From assembly GCF_003987645.1 (NCBI RefSeq), contig NZ_NGKA01000009.1, forward strand, positions 48,763 through 112,762: a stretch of 64,000 bases of DNA, written 5' to 3'. Origin of the DNA: Vagococcus elongatus (GTDB taxonomy: Bacteria > Bacillota > Bacilli > Lactobacillales > Vagococcaceae). Each line of letters opens with the position of its first letter. Position 1 is the stretch's first letter. The notes beneath the pieces are model-generated. The model saw only the letters and a program-made list of their open reading frames with translations. It was not told the DNA's origin and searched no databases. This document shows positions 1 through 7,996 of this stretch, in pieces. The position numbers were made by a program, and so were the translations under genes.

Positions 1-83
1 TCATTTTGTTCATAGCCATCTTTCAGCTTAAAAAGGAGCAGCCATTGAATGGTTTATGGAGAAAAGAAGCAGTGAGTTGTTAG
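1..83 (+). CDS. Partial 3' end of a possible membrane protein (cut by window edge)
   Basis: The third frame is open from the window edge to a TAG at 81-83. It reads a hydrophobic stretch (ILFIAIF) followed by a basic tail (QPLNGLWRK). The tail loosely resembles the C-terminal end of DUF418-type membrane proteins, where a Gly-Pro-Leu-Glu...Trp-Arg motif ends the last helix. A second frame, open 32-103, is an equal competitor. No start, RBS or domain can be seen, so the product is uncertain. Confidence 0.25.
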   Translation, partial: ILFIAIFQLKKEQPLNGLWRKEAVSC

Positions 84-106
84 AGATTTTGAAAAGTTCA
101 TAAATA

Positions 107-139
107 AAAAAACACCTTCTAATAATCAGAAAGTGTCTA
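107..139 (-). terminator. Intrinsic terminator of the lipoprotein gene
   Basis: On the minus strand a stem ACACTTTCT / AGAAGGTGT (one G-U pair) with a seven-base loop is followed directly by a run of seven T. It lies about 20 bp past the stop of the leftward lipoprotein gene. Confidence 0.7.
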
Positions 140-156
140 GTAATCGTAATGATATG

Positions 157-1050
157 TTAGAGTAGCCCGTGTTCCCCAGTAGCAAAGTCAAAGTAAGCAT
201 CCTGATGTTTGATTTTTTCAACTGTCCGATCATCTCTAACGCCTCCAAAGGAATAACCTGTATAAATAATACGGTTGCCCTCAATTGAAACGTAATAAGC
301 GAATCCACCACCAAATCTAATAATAAGTTGGGTGGTTTCTTCATCTCCATACCCGTAGTGCGCCTGATTTTTTGAGTCAGCAGTGATAGCTAAATTACTA
401 AGGTCATCCATCACATACATTTTAAAGTAGTTCAGAATTTGTTCTTCTGTTGGCGGAGTTACTTCAACTGACCCGTCGGTATTTTTAAAACTAATGCCTG
501 CGTAGGATAAGCTATCTAAAAAAAGTTGCTTAATTTCTGTGCTTTCTTTAACTTTTGCTGTTGCCTGTTGAATCATTGGCTGATTTTTCTTATAATAATC
601 CAGCAACTCTTCTTTTGAAACTAATGTTTCCTCCACAGGAGTGGCTTCATATCCTGTTATTCCTACATAACATACCCCTTGAAGTGGTAAAATTCCATTT
701 TCATCAATAATTAGATGAAAGATGGGATGACCGGAGCCGGCACCGCTATGAATTTGGAAGTAAAGATCATTGCCCTCAATTATATAATTTAAGTCTAGAC
801 CTTCCAACCCCGGGTAGTCATTGATTCGTCGATCTACGGTGTTGGCATATAGCAAGATTTGTTCTGATAATGATAATGTATCAAACTCGCTTGTTTCAGT
901 AGTTTCAGAAGTCTTTGTACTACTTTCCGTGAGTTCAGCGGTTTCATCTGTGGTTATGTCAGTAGATTTGTCGTCTGCTGGTTTCTTGCTACAACCTCCT
1001 AACAGGCTAAACAATAATAGGGTCATTAGTAACGTTAATTTGTATTTCAT
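157..1050 (-). CDS. Predicted lipoprotein of unknown function
   Basis: A 297-residue protein with a short lipoprotein signal peptide: basic start, hydrophobic core, and lipobox LLGGC with the lipidated cysteine at residue 20. A low-complexity Ser/Thr/Glu spacer (about residues 25-55) follows, as in many Gram-positive surface lipoproteins, and then a globular domain I do not recognise. The ATG start at 1050 is set by GAAGGAG about nine bases upstream. The gene stands alone and ends at a terminator. It would sit on the outer face of the membrane. The C-terminal part is rich in Gly/Tyr, but I could not assign a family. Confidence 0.75.
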   Translation of the reverse strand: MKYKLTLLMTLLLFSLLGGCSKKPADDKSTDITTDETAELTESSTKTSETTETSEFDTLSLSEQILLYANTVDRRINDYPGLEGLDLNYIIEGNDLYFQIHSGAGSGHPIFHLIIDENGILPLQGVCYVGITGYEATPVEETLVSKEELLDYYKKNQPMIQQATAKVKESTEIKQLFLDSLSYAGISFKNTDGSVEVTPPTEEQILNYFKMYVMDDLSNLAITADSKNQAHYGYGDEETTQLIIRFGGGFAYYVSIEGNRIIYTGYSFGGVRDDRTVEKIKHQDAYFDFATGEHGLL

Positions 1051-1517
1051 TGATACGCTCCTTCAATTCTTTTATAAGATAATAGACCAGTGACAAAAGA
1101 TCTAAATCGTCCAGTGTTTCAATTTTAATGGTGGTTGATTTTTGTAAGCAACAAAGCAAATAACTGTATCACTCACGGGACAATAAAGGTCATCCCAAAA
1201 GGCAAAAACATCGGTTTAATGAACGGCTGTCGAAGCCTTGAAGCTGGCTGGCAAGGACCGTTGTTATCAGTTGTTGTTTTCTTGAGTACAGCTGAATACA
1301 GTATATCCTTTTTCAATCAATATAGCGATCTTAAATTAATTAAACTATCGTGTTATGAATCCTTCCATCTAACCTCCGCTTTTTGTTCAATGACAAACTT
1401 CCTGCTCCATTGTTTTTTGAAGGGAAGGTTTTTGTTTGAAATAAAATAACGGTTGCTTTATAGTGAAAGTATTCAGTTAGATGAGGCTTGTTGTGATGGG
1501 GGAAGGGGGTCGGCGAA
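1051..1517. other. Intergenic stretch without a convincing gene
   Basis: This 467-bp gap holds the promoter side of the leftward lipoprotein gene and the upstream region of the APH-like gene. An open frame at 1135-1449 has no RBS, no recognisable domain and an atypical composition. A weak hairpin (AACTTCC / GGAAGGTT, about 1396-1430) followed by TTTTG could be a terminator. Confidence 0.4.
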
Positions 1518-2558
1518 TTGGAGGAAACAGTTAAAGCTATATTAAAAAATCTTTACGATCTAAATGTAAGCGCATTACGACAAAATAAAAGAGGCTGGCA
1601 AAATATTGTCTATGAGGTGGAGACGGACACCGCTGATTTTATTATGCGTTGTACGCCAAAGGCTAATCGGGGAAAAGAAGACATCTTGGGGGAGGCGGAG
1701 TGGCTCCTTCATCTAAAAAATCATCTGGAAGTCCCCTCTCCGGTAGCAACCATTCAAAATAATTATTGTATTGATTTGGAAGATACCTCTACTCCTTATT
1801 ATTTTGTTTTATTTGATAAGATTGAAGGACAGCACATTAGTTACAACTCTTATCTGAATCGACCGGAATTATTTTATAAACTAGGTGTAGAGATTGGCAA
1901 GGTACATGCCAACAGCAGAGACTTCACTTTAAAAAGGGGCACACGCCGTCAGTGGCATGATAATCAATATTTGCAGGAGTTTGGACAACATATTCCCAAA
2001 AATCAAATCAAGGTTTACGAAAGTTGCGCTTTGCTGGTGGAAGAAATAAAGAAAGCGACAGAAGGCTCTTGTGATTATGGCTTGGTCCACGGGGATATCC
2101 ATCATGAAAATTTTTTGTTCAATGAAGACAGGCTGATTATCATCGACTATGACGAGAGTCAGTATAGCTTGTTGTGTGAAGATTTCTCGGTGGCATTGTA
2201 TTATACCTTGTATGGGATGTTAAATAATAATGGTCAGCGGGATAAGATTGCCAAAGAATTCTGCTATCATTTTCAGTTAGGATACAAAGAACAGTTTTCA
2301 GATGCCTGTGATTTATCTTTTGTTCCATTGTATTTACGTTTAAGGGAATTGATTGCCTACGTGGGGGCCTACAAAAAATGGGATTTTGACCATCTTTCTG
2401 CTTGGCAAGCGGGATTTTTACAGGAAAGCCGTCAAAGGATAGAAAATCATCAACCTATTTTTCAATTTCAAGAAAACAAGTGGTCATTTTATGCTGAAGT
2501 TGGTGAGTATAAACAGACTTGGGAGAGGGAGATGATGGGATTTGAAGAACAACAGTAG
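1518..2558 (+). CDS. Aminoglycoside phosphotransferase-fold kinase (phosphotransferase family protein)
   Basis: A 346-residue protein of the APH/choline-kinase-like fold. The catalytic loop HGDIHHEN (His191, Asp193, Asn198) and the metal-binding IIDYD (Asp210/Asp212) are intact, so it is predicted to phosphorylate a small hydroxylated substrate with ATP. The family includes homoserine, choline, fructosamine and macrolide/aminoglycoside kinases, and the sequence does not tell me which applies here. It should not be read as a resistance gene. The start is TTG at 1518, set by GGAAGGGGG eight bases upstream; no ATG is better placed. It overlaps the next gene by 17 bp, implying co-translation with the small DUF1801-like protein. 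Confidence 0.75.
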   Translation: MEETVKAILKNLYDLNVSALRQNKRGWQNIVYEVETDTADFIMRCTPKANRGKEDILGEAEWLLHLKNHLEVPSPVATIQNNYCIDLEDTSTPYYFVLFDKIEGQHISYNSYLNRPELFYKLGVEIGKVHANSRDFTLKRGTRRQWHDNQYLQEFGQHIPKNQIKVYESCALLVEEIKKATEGSCDYGLVHGDIHHENFLFNEDRLIIIDYDESQYSLLCEDFSVALYYTLYGMLNNNGQRDKIAKEFCYHFQLGYKEQFSDACDLSFVPLYLRLRELIAYVGAYKKWDFDHLSAWQAGFLQESRQRIENHQPIFQFQENKWSFYAEVGEYKQTWEREMMGFEEQQ

Positions 2559-2889
2559 CACTGTGGCAGCATATATCAGTCAGTTTCCTGAAGACAGACA
2601 AGATATTTTGAGGAAAATCCGTCAAGAGATCAAAGAGGCGGCACCAAATGCAACAGAAATGATCAAGTATGGCATGCCTACTTATTATCAAAAAGAAAAC
2701 TTGGTTCATTTTGCCAATGCCAAACATCACATCGGGTTTTATCCCACACCAGCCGCAATCGAAAAATTTTCTGAGGAGCTGGCTGAGTATAAAACCAGCA
2801 AAGGGGCGGTTCAGTTTCCTTTGTCCCGACCGATTCCCTATGACTTGATAAAAAAAATCACTTTGTGGAGAGTCCAACAAGTTGAATAA
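2542..2889 (+). CDS. DUF1801 / YdhG-type (frataxin-like fold) small protein
   Basis: A 115-residue cytosolic protein with the family pattern of an N-terminal helix (AAYISQFPEDRQ), a central MIKYGMPTY strand, a HIGFYPTP segment and a closing KGAVQFPLSRPIP. Relatives such as B. subtilis YdhG share a frataxin-like fold and have been proposed to act in intracellular iron handling; function here is inferred. The only usable start is TTG at 2542, downstream of a purine-rich GGGAGAGGGAG. The gene begins inside the 3' end of the kinase-like gene, so the two form one transcript, ended by the hairpin at 2950-2994. Confidence 0.75.
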   Translation: MKNNSSTVAAYISQFPEDRQDILRKIRQEIKEAAPNATEMIKYGMPTYYQKENLVHFANAKHHIGFYPTPAAIEKFSEELAEYKTSKGAVQFPLSRPIPYDLIKKITLWRVQQVE

Positions 2890-2949
2890 AAAACTAAACG
2901 ATTACAAAAAAACTGAGAGACTGATGAAAAATAATTGATAGAGATAAAA

Positions 2950-2996
2950 CAAGCCTCACATTCTTGAAACATCAAGAACATGGGGCTTGTTTATTT
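2950..2996. terminator. Bidirectional terminator between convergent genes
   Basis: A 17-bp imperfect stem (2950-2966 with 2973-2989, ends CAAGCC / GGCTTG) has a six-base loop. It is followed by TTTATTT on the plus strand and by T-containing sequence on the minus strand. It separates the rightward DUF1801-like gene from leftward dmkB. Confidence 0.75.
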
Positions 2997-3037
2997 GTTA
3001 GGCAATTTTTTGAAAAAATTTGATTCTGATAGTCAGC

Positions 3038-4024
3038 TTAGGCTTGACGATTTAACAGTTGAGTGGTCAATTTTATCAACGTTTCTCTAGTGTTTTCTTT
3101 AGTTTCCGGTAATTTAGATAGTTGTTCCAAAGCCTTTTGCGTGTATTCTTCCGCTAGTATGCGAGCTTTGGTGATACCGTCAGCCTGTTTGACGATGTCA
3201 TAAATCTTTTGTGTGTCTTCATCGCTCATCTTGATTTTTTTATCAAGGTAGGGCATCAGTTCTTGTCGGTGGGATGTCATGGCACAAATCAGCGGCAAAG
3301 AATAAATTCCTTGACGGACATCTTTTAAGACGGGTTTGCCGATAGTTGTTTCATTCTGGGAATAGTCTAAAATATCATCTAAAATTTGAAACGCAATGCC
3401 GATATTCAAACCGATGTCTTTTGCTTGGGAAGACAAATCGGCAGCAGCGTTGTTCTCAAATGCACCCAAAAAGCAGCTTAAAGAAAATAATTCGGCGGTC
3501 TTTCCGGAGATGTTTTTGATATAACTTTCCACAGAGATGTTGTAATCGTAGCGGTCATCCATTTGCCCCAGTTCCCCATCAAGAATTTTCTCCATACTAT
3601 TTGCATTCAATTGAATGCTTTTTAAAGAGGAGACATGATGTGCCAGAAGCTTAAAACACACGATGAAAAGATAATCACCTGCATAAACTGCCACATCTTT
3701 TCCAAATTTATGCTGGATGGTTTGCAAGCTTCTTCGAGTGGCCGCTTCATCCACTATGTCATCATGGATCAATGTCGCAGTATGAAGTGTTTCAATCGAC
3801 GCAGCCAAAGCAATGGTTTTTTGTGTGTCCTTCTTTTTTCCGAATTGTGAAAAAAGGAAAAGGTAGGCTGGTCTCAATAATTTTCCACCGGAATGGATCA
3901 TTTCCAAGATAGCATTTTCCACTTCTTTATTCGCCAAGTTGATGGATGTCTCCATTAAATCAAGCGTGCGCTCTAATTCAGTTTTGAGTGATGGATAGTC
4001 TTCCCATAATGGATGTATCTTCAC
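3038..4024 (-). CDS. dmkB: Polyprenyl (heptaprenyl-type) diphosphate synthase for demethylmenaquinone
   Basis: A 328-residue trans-isoprenyl diphosphate synthase. It has the GGKLLRP substrate motif (residues 46-52), the first aspartate-rich motif DDIVD (88-92) and the second DDILD (216-220), all intact. The enzyme condenses isopentenyl diphosphate units into the long polyprenyl tail used by the quinone prenyltransferase. Its place beside eetB, ndh2, pplA, fmnB and a MenA-like gene matches the Listeria EET locus, where dmkB supplies the tail of a dedicated demethylmenaquinone. The start is GTG at 4024 with AAGGAG upstream. It is the last gene of the leftward unit, 97 bp after eetB. Confidence 0.85.
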   Translation of the reverse strand: MKIHPLWEDYPSLKTELERTLDLMETSINLANKEVENAILEMIHSGGKLLRPAYLFLFSQFGKKKDTQKTIALAASIETLHTATLIHDDIVDEAATRRSLQTIQHKFGKDVAVYAGDYLFIVCFKLLAHHVSSLKSIQLNANSMEKILDGELGQMDDRYDYNISVESYIKNISGKTAELFSLSCFLGAFENNAAADLSSQAKDIGLNIGIAFQILDDILDYSQNETTIGKPVLKDVRQGIYSLPLICAMTSHRQELMPYLDKKIKMSDEDTQKIYDIVKQADGITKARILAEEYTQKALEQLSKLPETKENTRETLIKLTTQLLNRQA

Positions 4025-4120
4025 AGTGTGTACTCCTTTAGTTTAATGACCCAGCGGTTCTTTTTTATGTAAATACTTGTTAAGATTTCGCTTGTTAGAT
4101 AAAGAGTTGAATAAGAATAA

Positions 4121-4648
4121 TTATGTTTCCAGCTCTGCTTGAAATTGTTGAAGCAGTTTGATGTTTTTCAGCAGATAGTTAGCAGCGATTCCCACAGCGA
4201 TTCCAGCGAGAATCCCAATGCCTGACAGGATAGGCAAGTATAACATAACCGACCACGAACGGGCAATAAAACTGGCGACCATCAGCTGGCCCACGTTATG
4301 CAGAAAACCGCCCACTGAACTGATGCCGATCACACTGACACGCTCAGGACCTAATTTTTTTACAAGGAGCATGCCAGAAAAACTAAGCAGAGCCCCTGCC
4401 GCACTGTAAATGAAGGTTGAAATAGTTCCTCCCAGCAGAGTCGTCAAAAGTAATCTCATGCAAACAAGGAGAAAACTTTCTTTTTTTGTCAAAGTAAAAA
4501 TAGCGATAATCGTGATCAGATTTGCCAAACCAAGTTTCGCACCCGGAGCGATGGCAAAAGGAAAAGGAATCATGTTTTCCAGCAGACCGATAATCACTCC
4601 CTGAGCTACCAATAAGGAGATGTAAATAAGCTTTTTATTTTTTTTCAT
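4121..4648 (-). CDS. eetB: EetB, Gx-transporter-family membrane protein of the EET locus
   Basis: A 175-residue, very hydrophobic protein with about five membrane helices and the glycine-rich signatures of the Gx transporter family (PF07456), for example APGAKLGLANL near residues 34-44 and SVGGFLHNVGQL in the second half. The fold resembles ECF-type S components. In Listeria monocytogenes EetB is needed for extracellular electron transfer and is linked to flavin delivery. In that species it sits next to EetA, an extracellular NusG-II-domain protein; no such gene is present here. Start ATG at 4648 behind GAAGGAG. It lies between ndh2 and dmkB on the same strand. Confidence 0.8.
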   Translation of the reverse strand: MKKNKKLIYISLLVAQGVIIGLLENMIPFPFAIAPGAKLGLANLITIIAIFTLTKKESFLLVCMRLLLTTLLGGTISTFIYSAAGALLSFSGMLLVKKLGPERVSVIGISSVGGFLHNVGQLMVASFIARSWSVMLYLPILSGIGILAGIAVGIAANYLLKNIKLLQQFQAELET

Positions 4649-4713
4649 TCATGAGAGCTCCTTCTAAAAAGCTGAATTTTTTAGCTGGCATTGGTAACGG
4701 TCCAAGGGAAAAG

Positions 4714-4745
4714 AAAAGTTCTAGAGAAAACTCCCTAGAACTTTT
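4714..4745 (-). terminator. Intrinsic terminator after ndh2
   Basis: A perfect 11-bp stem AAAAGTTCTAG / CTAGAACTTTT with a ten-base loop lies just past the ndh2 stop, followed on the minus strand by CTTTTCC. It may attenuate rather than fully stop transcription into eetB and dmkB, because those genes are co-oriented and close. Confidence 0.6.
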
Positions 4746-4762
4746 ATCTGTTGGCAGGGAAA

Positions 4763-6694
4763 TCAGTCTTGTCCATAGATGGATTTGACCTCGCCGTACC
4801 ACCACTTGTGCAGCGTACGCTGAATCCAAGGTTGTACCCACTTGTCTAATCCAAGAGTTCTTCCTGAGCCGTTCATCAAAGCGAAGGCCACAGGGATAAA
4901 CCAAATATTTACCCAGTAAAACATTCCTGACAGACAAAACGTCAGAACTAATGCAATGGTTGTAGCACTGCTTAACCAAGTGAAAAGGCCAGCAATCAAA
5001 GCTAGTGCTAAAGCTATTTCAAAGAAAACCATAAATTTTTGGAAAAACATGGCAACATCGTTGTTCGGCATAATAAACTGCATCATCTTCGTAAACCAAG
5101 CTGGTGAGTTTTCTATAACGACCATTGGCTGCTCTCCAAAGGCATAGCTTAGACCAAACTTGGCTACTTCAGTAGCGCCATCGACAGCATCAGTAGCGGC
5201 AGTTGCAGCGTCAACAGCTTCCGTAGCACCGGTTGCGGCATCTGCCGCGTCCTTAGCATATTCCCAAGTCCATGGGAAGACAGAATCTCCTACAAACCAA
5301 GAGCCTTCACCAAACCATGTACTTGGTTTCAAGACTTCCCCATTACCAATCATTTTCTTTCCGGCTTCAACTAACCAGACTAAACCGTAGAAAACACGTA
5401 ACGGCACGCTCCATAAGACGTTGCTGTTGCGAGAGGAGTGTCCCCGAGTGACGTTTCTTTCGTTTTCAACGCGGAAAAACTCATGCATCATATATTGGAA
5501 AGCATAGTGCCCAGAACGGATATCAAAGAAGTATTTCAAATTGATGATATGCTTCATAATGATTGCTAGAAAACCACTTAAATGAATTTTATCAAATAAA
5601 CTAGCCACACCAAATTTAGAACCTACGGAAACCATATAACCTTGATAGTTTCCTTTGAAAGCTTTCTTTTCCGTCTGATGGATATCTGCCAAAATATTCA
5701 TGGCAGCGTAGTGAGCAGTGCCTTCTGCCGCTTGAACAATCTGTGGTGTAGGTGTATTTTCAAATTCTTCATAATAGACGATATCACCTACCACGTAAAT
5801 GCCTTTATCTTCAAACCCTACCGCCTGCAAAAATTCATTGGCGGCCAGCCGATTAGCGTGGGCTGTTTCCATCCCAAAGTCTTTAACATCACTGTTGGCT
5901 TGAACACCAGCAGTCCAAATCAACGTTCTTGTTGGGATTTTGGTACCGTCTTGTAACCTTACTTCTTTTTCGCTGACTTCAACAACGGGCGAGCTTTTCA
6001 GAATCTCCACACCTTTTTTAACAAGGTAGCGCTCGGCGATGTCTGCATCATAGCGTTCTAGCATATTTAAAATGGTTGGCAGTGCTTCGACCACTTTGAG
6101 AGAAATCTCATCAGGAGAAATCTTATTTTTCTTTGCAATACTTTTTTTGAGATCGACAAGTTCACCAATCATCTCAATTCCGGTAAAACCAGAGCCGCAG
6201 ACCACAAAAGTCAGCATCTCACGTCGAATGTTTTCGTCTGGTTCCAAAGCAGCACGGGCAACGGTTTGTTCGATATGTTCACGCAAAAGAATCGCGTCCT
6301 CCATAGACCATAAAGAAAATCCGTGTTGCCTTACTCCGGGTACACCGAAGTCATTAGCTTCAGCTCCCATGCCGATGATGACATAATCGAATTCGTAACT
6401 TCCCTTTTGAGTGTAAACCACTTTATTTTCTTTATCGATGGATGTCACTGTATCTGTCACAAGCTTAACGTTTTTTCTGCGGCAGAATAAACGCTGTAAA
6501 TCATATTGTATTGCTTCCGGCTCAACTCGGCCTCCCGCAACTTCGTGTAGTTCTGTCATCATTGTTTGATAAGAATGACGATCAATTAGAGTGATTTCAA
6601 CATCTGGATTTTTTTTAAGTTTTTTTGATAAAAACTTGGTACCAAAAACCCCAGCGTAACCAGCTCCAACTACGACTATTTTTATTTTTGCCAT
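4763..6694 (-). CDS. ndh2: Type II NADH dehydrogenase with C-terminal membrane domain (EET Ndh2)
   Basis: A 643-residue protein. The N-terminal FAD-binding fold carries GAGYAG (residues 10-15), and a second dinucleotide site, CGSGFTG, lies near residue 165. About 400 residues make a type II NADH:quinone oxidoreductase. The remainder is an extension found in the EET-specific Ndh2 group: an Ala/Thr/Asp-rich linker (about residues 477-512) and a C-terminal segment with several membrane helices. It oxidises NADH on the cytoplasmic side and reduces membrane demethylmenaquinone without pumping protons. ATG at 6694 follows GAAGGGGAG. It heads the leftward unit and is divergent from pplA, so the two halves of the pathway share one control region. 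Confidence 0.88.
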   Translation of the reverse strand: MAKIKIVVVGAGYAGVFGTKFLSKKLKKNPDVEITLIDRHSYQTMMTELHEVAGGRVEPEAIQYDLQRLFCRRKNVKLVTDTVTSIDKENKVVYTQKGSYEFDYVIIGMGAEANDFGVPGVRQHGFSLWSMEDAILLREHIEQTVARAALEPDENIRREMLTFVVCGSGFTGIEMIGELVDLKKSIAKKNKISPDEISLKVVEALPTILNMLERYDADIAERYLVKKGVEILKSSPVVEVSEKEVRLQDGTKIPTRTLIWTAGVQANSDVKDFGMETAHANRLAANEFLQAVGFEDKGIYVVGDIVYYEEFENTPTPQIVQAAEGTAHYAAMNILADIHQTEKKAFKGNYQGYMVSVGSKFGVASLFDKIHLSGFLAIIMKHIINLKYFFDIRSGHYAFQYMMHEFFRVENERNVTRGHSSRNSNVLWSVPLRVFYGLVWLVEAGKKMIGNGEVLKPSTWFGEGSWFVGDSVFPWTWEYAKDAADAATGATEAVDAATAATDAVDGATEVAKFGLSYAFGEQPMVVIENSPAWFTKMMQFIMPNNDVAMFFQKFMVFFEIALALALIAGLFTWLSSATTIALVLTFCLSGMFYWVNIWFIPVAFALMNGSGRTLGLDKWVQPWIQRTLHKWWYGEVKSIYGQD

Positions 6695-6943
6695 AGTGTT
6701 CTCCCCTTCTCCAATTTAAAAAAAAGATTGCTGAAAATGTTTGATAATAATTACACAATCAGACATATTATAATTATATTTAGTTAAAAAGTCTACTAAA
6801 AATGCTTACTTTTCATCTGAAAATAAACTGTGAATTTAATGAAAAATAGTTAAAAAAAGTTGCTAAATGACCGAGGATAAGGTAGAATACCCTTGTATCA
6901 TATTTCACAAGGTGTAATCAATAACTATAAGGTGGGAATTATA
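6695..6943. promoter_or_regulatory. Divergent control region between ndh2 and pplA; pplA promoter 6860-6888
   Basis: For pplA a promoter fits well: TTGCTA (6860-6865), a 17-bp spacer and TAGAAT (6883-6888). For ndh2 the AT-rich minus strand near 6760-6785 offers two overlapping TATAAT-like boxes but no good -35, so that promoter is only suggested. The whole 249-bp region is strongly AT-rich and holds no gene. Both EET transcripts start here. Confidence 0.65.
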
Positions 6944-7855
6944 ATGAAAAAAACAAGATTTTTGTCAGGCGTTGCCCTAATTGCAGTGTCAGGTATGTTA
7001 TTTGTAGGCTGCCAAAGTGACGATGCTGCTAAGGATAAAACGGAAGAATCAACAGTCGAAACTGCAGAGACTTCTGAAAAAGAAGAAGCAAAACAAGTAG
7101 CGGGAGCACCCCTAAAAGACGGCACATTTACGTTGGAAGAAAAAAATTATTCTAATGATTACCGTGCGACTTTCTCAATTACAGTAAAAGACGGCAAAAT
7201 TACAGAGTCAAATTTTGACAACGTCAATGCAGATGGGGAGTCTAAAAAAGACAACGAAGAATACAACGAAACAATGAAAGAAAAATCAGGGACAGGACCA
7301 GCCGAATTTATTCCTAAATTGAATGAATTATTTGTTGACGCACAAAATGCTGGAGGCATTGATATTGAAGCAGTAACTGGTGCCACACATTCTGCCCGCA
7401 GCTTTGTTAACTATGCACAACAATTGGTGCAAGCGGCGCAAGCTGGCAATACTGAAACAATCGAAATCAACAACGGCGGCGAATTACAAGACGGCACTTA
7501 CACCTTAGAAGAAAAAAATTATTCTAATGGTTACCGTGTAGTCTTCAGCATTACTGTAGAAGGTAATAAAATCACAGAATCTAACTATGACTATGTAGAT
7601 GCTGATGGAAAATCTAAAATCGACGACCAAGAATACAATGAAAAGATGAAAGAAATCGCTGGAACTAACGCTGAAGAATTTATTCCTAAATTCAATGAAG
7701 GATTAGTTCAAGAACAAGTGCCATCAGAAATCGATGTGGTTACTGGTGCGACTCATTCATTCAACGCGTTCCAAATGTATGCTGAACAGCTGATCAATGC
7801 TGCAGAAAAAGGCAATACAGATAAAATCGAAGTTGATAATATTGTCTTTGAATAA
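6944..7855 (+). CDS. pplA: PplA-type surface lipoprotein with two FMN-binding domains
   Basis: A 303-residue lipoprotein: signal peptide with lipobox ending at Cys23, an acidic Thr/Ser/Glu spacer (about 25-55), then two tandem FMN_bind domains. Each domain carries the flavinylation motif TGATHS; the modified threonines are predicted at 148 and 270. FmnB attaches FMN covalently, and the protein then shuttles electrons from quinol to extracellular acceptors such as ferric iron. The domains are clear internal duplicates (KDGTFTLEEKNYSN versus QDGTYTLEEKNYSN). The ATG at 6944 is preferred over an upstream in-frame TTG because AAGGTGGG lies ahead of it. A terminator follows, so fmnB may have its own promoter. 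Confidence 0.9.
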   Translation: MKKTRFLSGVALIAVSGMLFVGCQSDDAAKDKTEESTVETAETSEKEEAKQVAGAPLKDGTFTLEEKNYSNDYRATFSITVKDGKITESNFDNVNADGESKKDNEEYNETMKEKSGTGPAEFIPKLNELFVDAQNAGGIDIEAVTGATHSARSFVNYAQQLVQAAQAGNTETIEINNGGELQDGTYTLEEKNYSNGYRVVFSITVEGNKITESNYDYVDADGKSKIDDQEYNEKMKEIAGTNAEEFIPKFNEGLVQEQVPSEIDVVTGATHSFNAFQMYAEQLINAAEKGNTDKIEVDNIVFE

Positions 7856-7880
7856 TCTTCACCCAGTTAACTATCTAAGA

Positions 7881-7917
7881 CAACAGACTGCCTCGTGCGG
7901 TTTGTTGTTTTTGTTTT
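7881..7917 (+). terminator. Intrinsic terminator after pplA
   Basis: An imperfect stem CAACAGACTGC / GCGGTTTGTTG around a short loop is followed by TTTTTGTTTT. It separates pplA from fmnB and would favour higher pplA transcript levels. Confidence 0.65.
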
Positions 7918-7996
7918 AAGTTGAATCGCTTTAAATTTATTTTAAAAACAGGTAGGATATAGAAAATATATCGTTCCTAGGAAAGGAGTGGGCAAA

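Noticed and set aside
1135..1449. 104-codon open frame
   Set aside because: No RBS, no recognisable domain; composition unlike the neighbouring genes.
1518..2558. Aminoglycoside or macrolide resistance gene
   Set aside because: Only the general APH fold and catalytic motifs are visible; nothing supports a drug substrate.
4635..4979. Frame between eetB and ndh2 as a candidate EetA
   Set aside because: It lies almost wholly inside ndh2 in another frame, has no signal peptide and no RBS.
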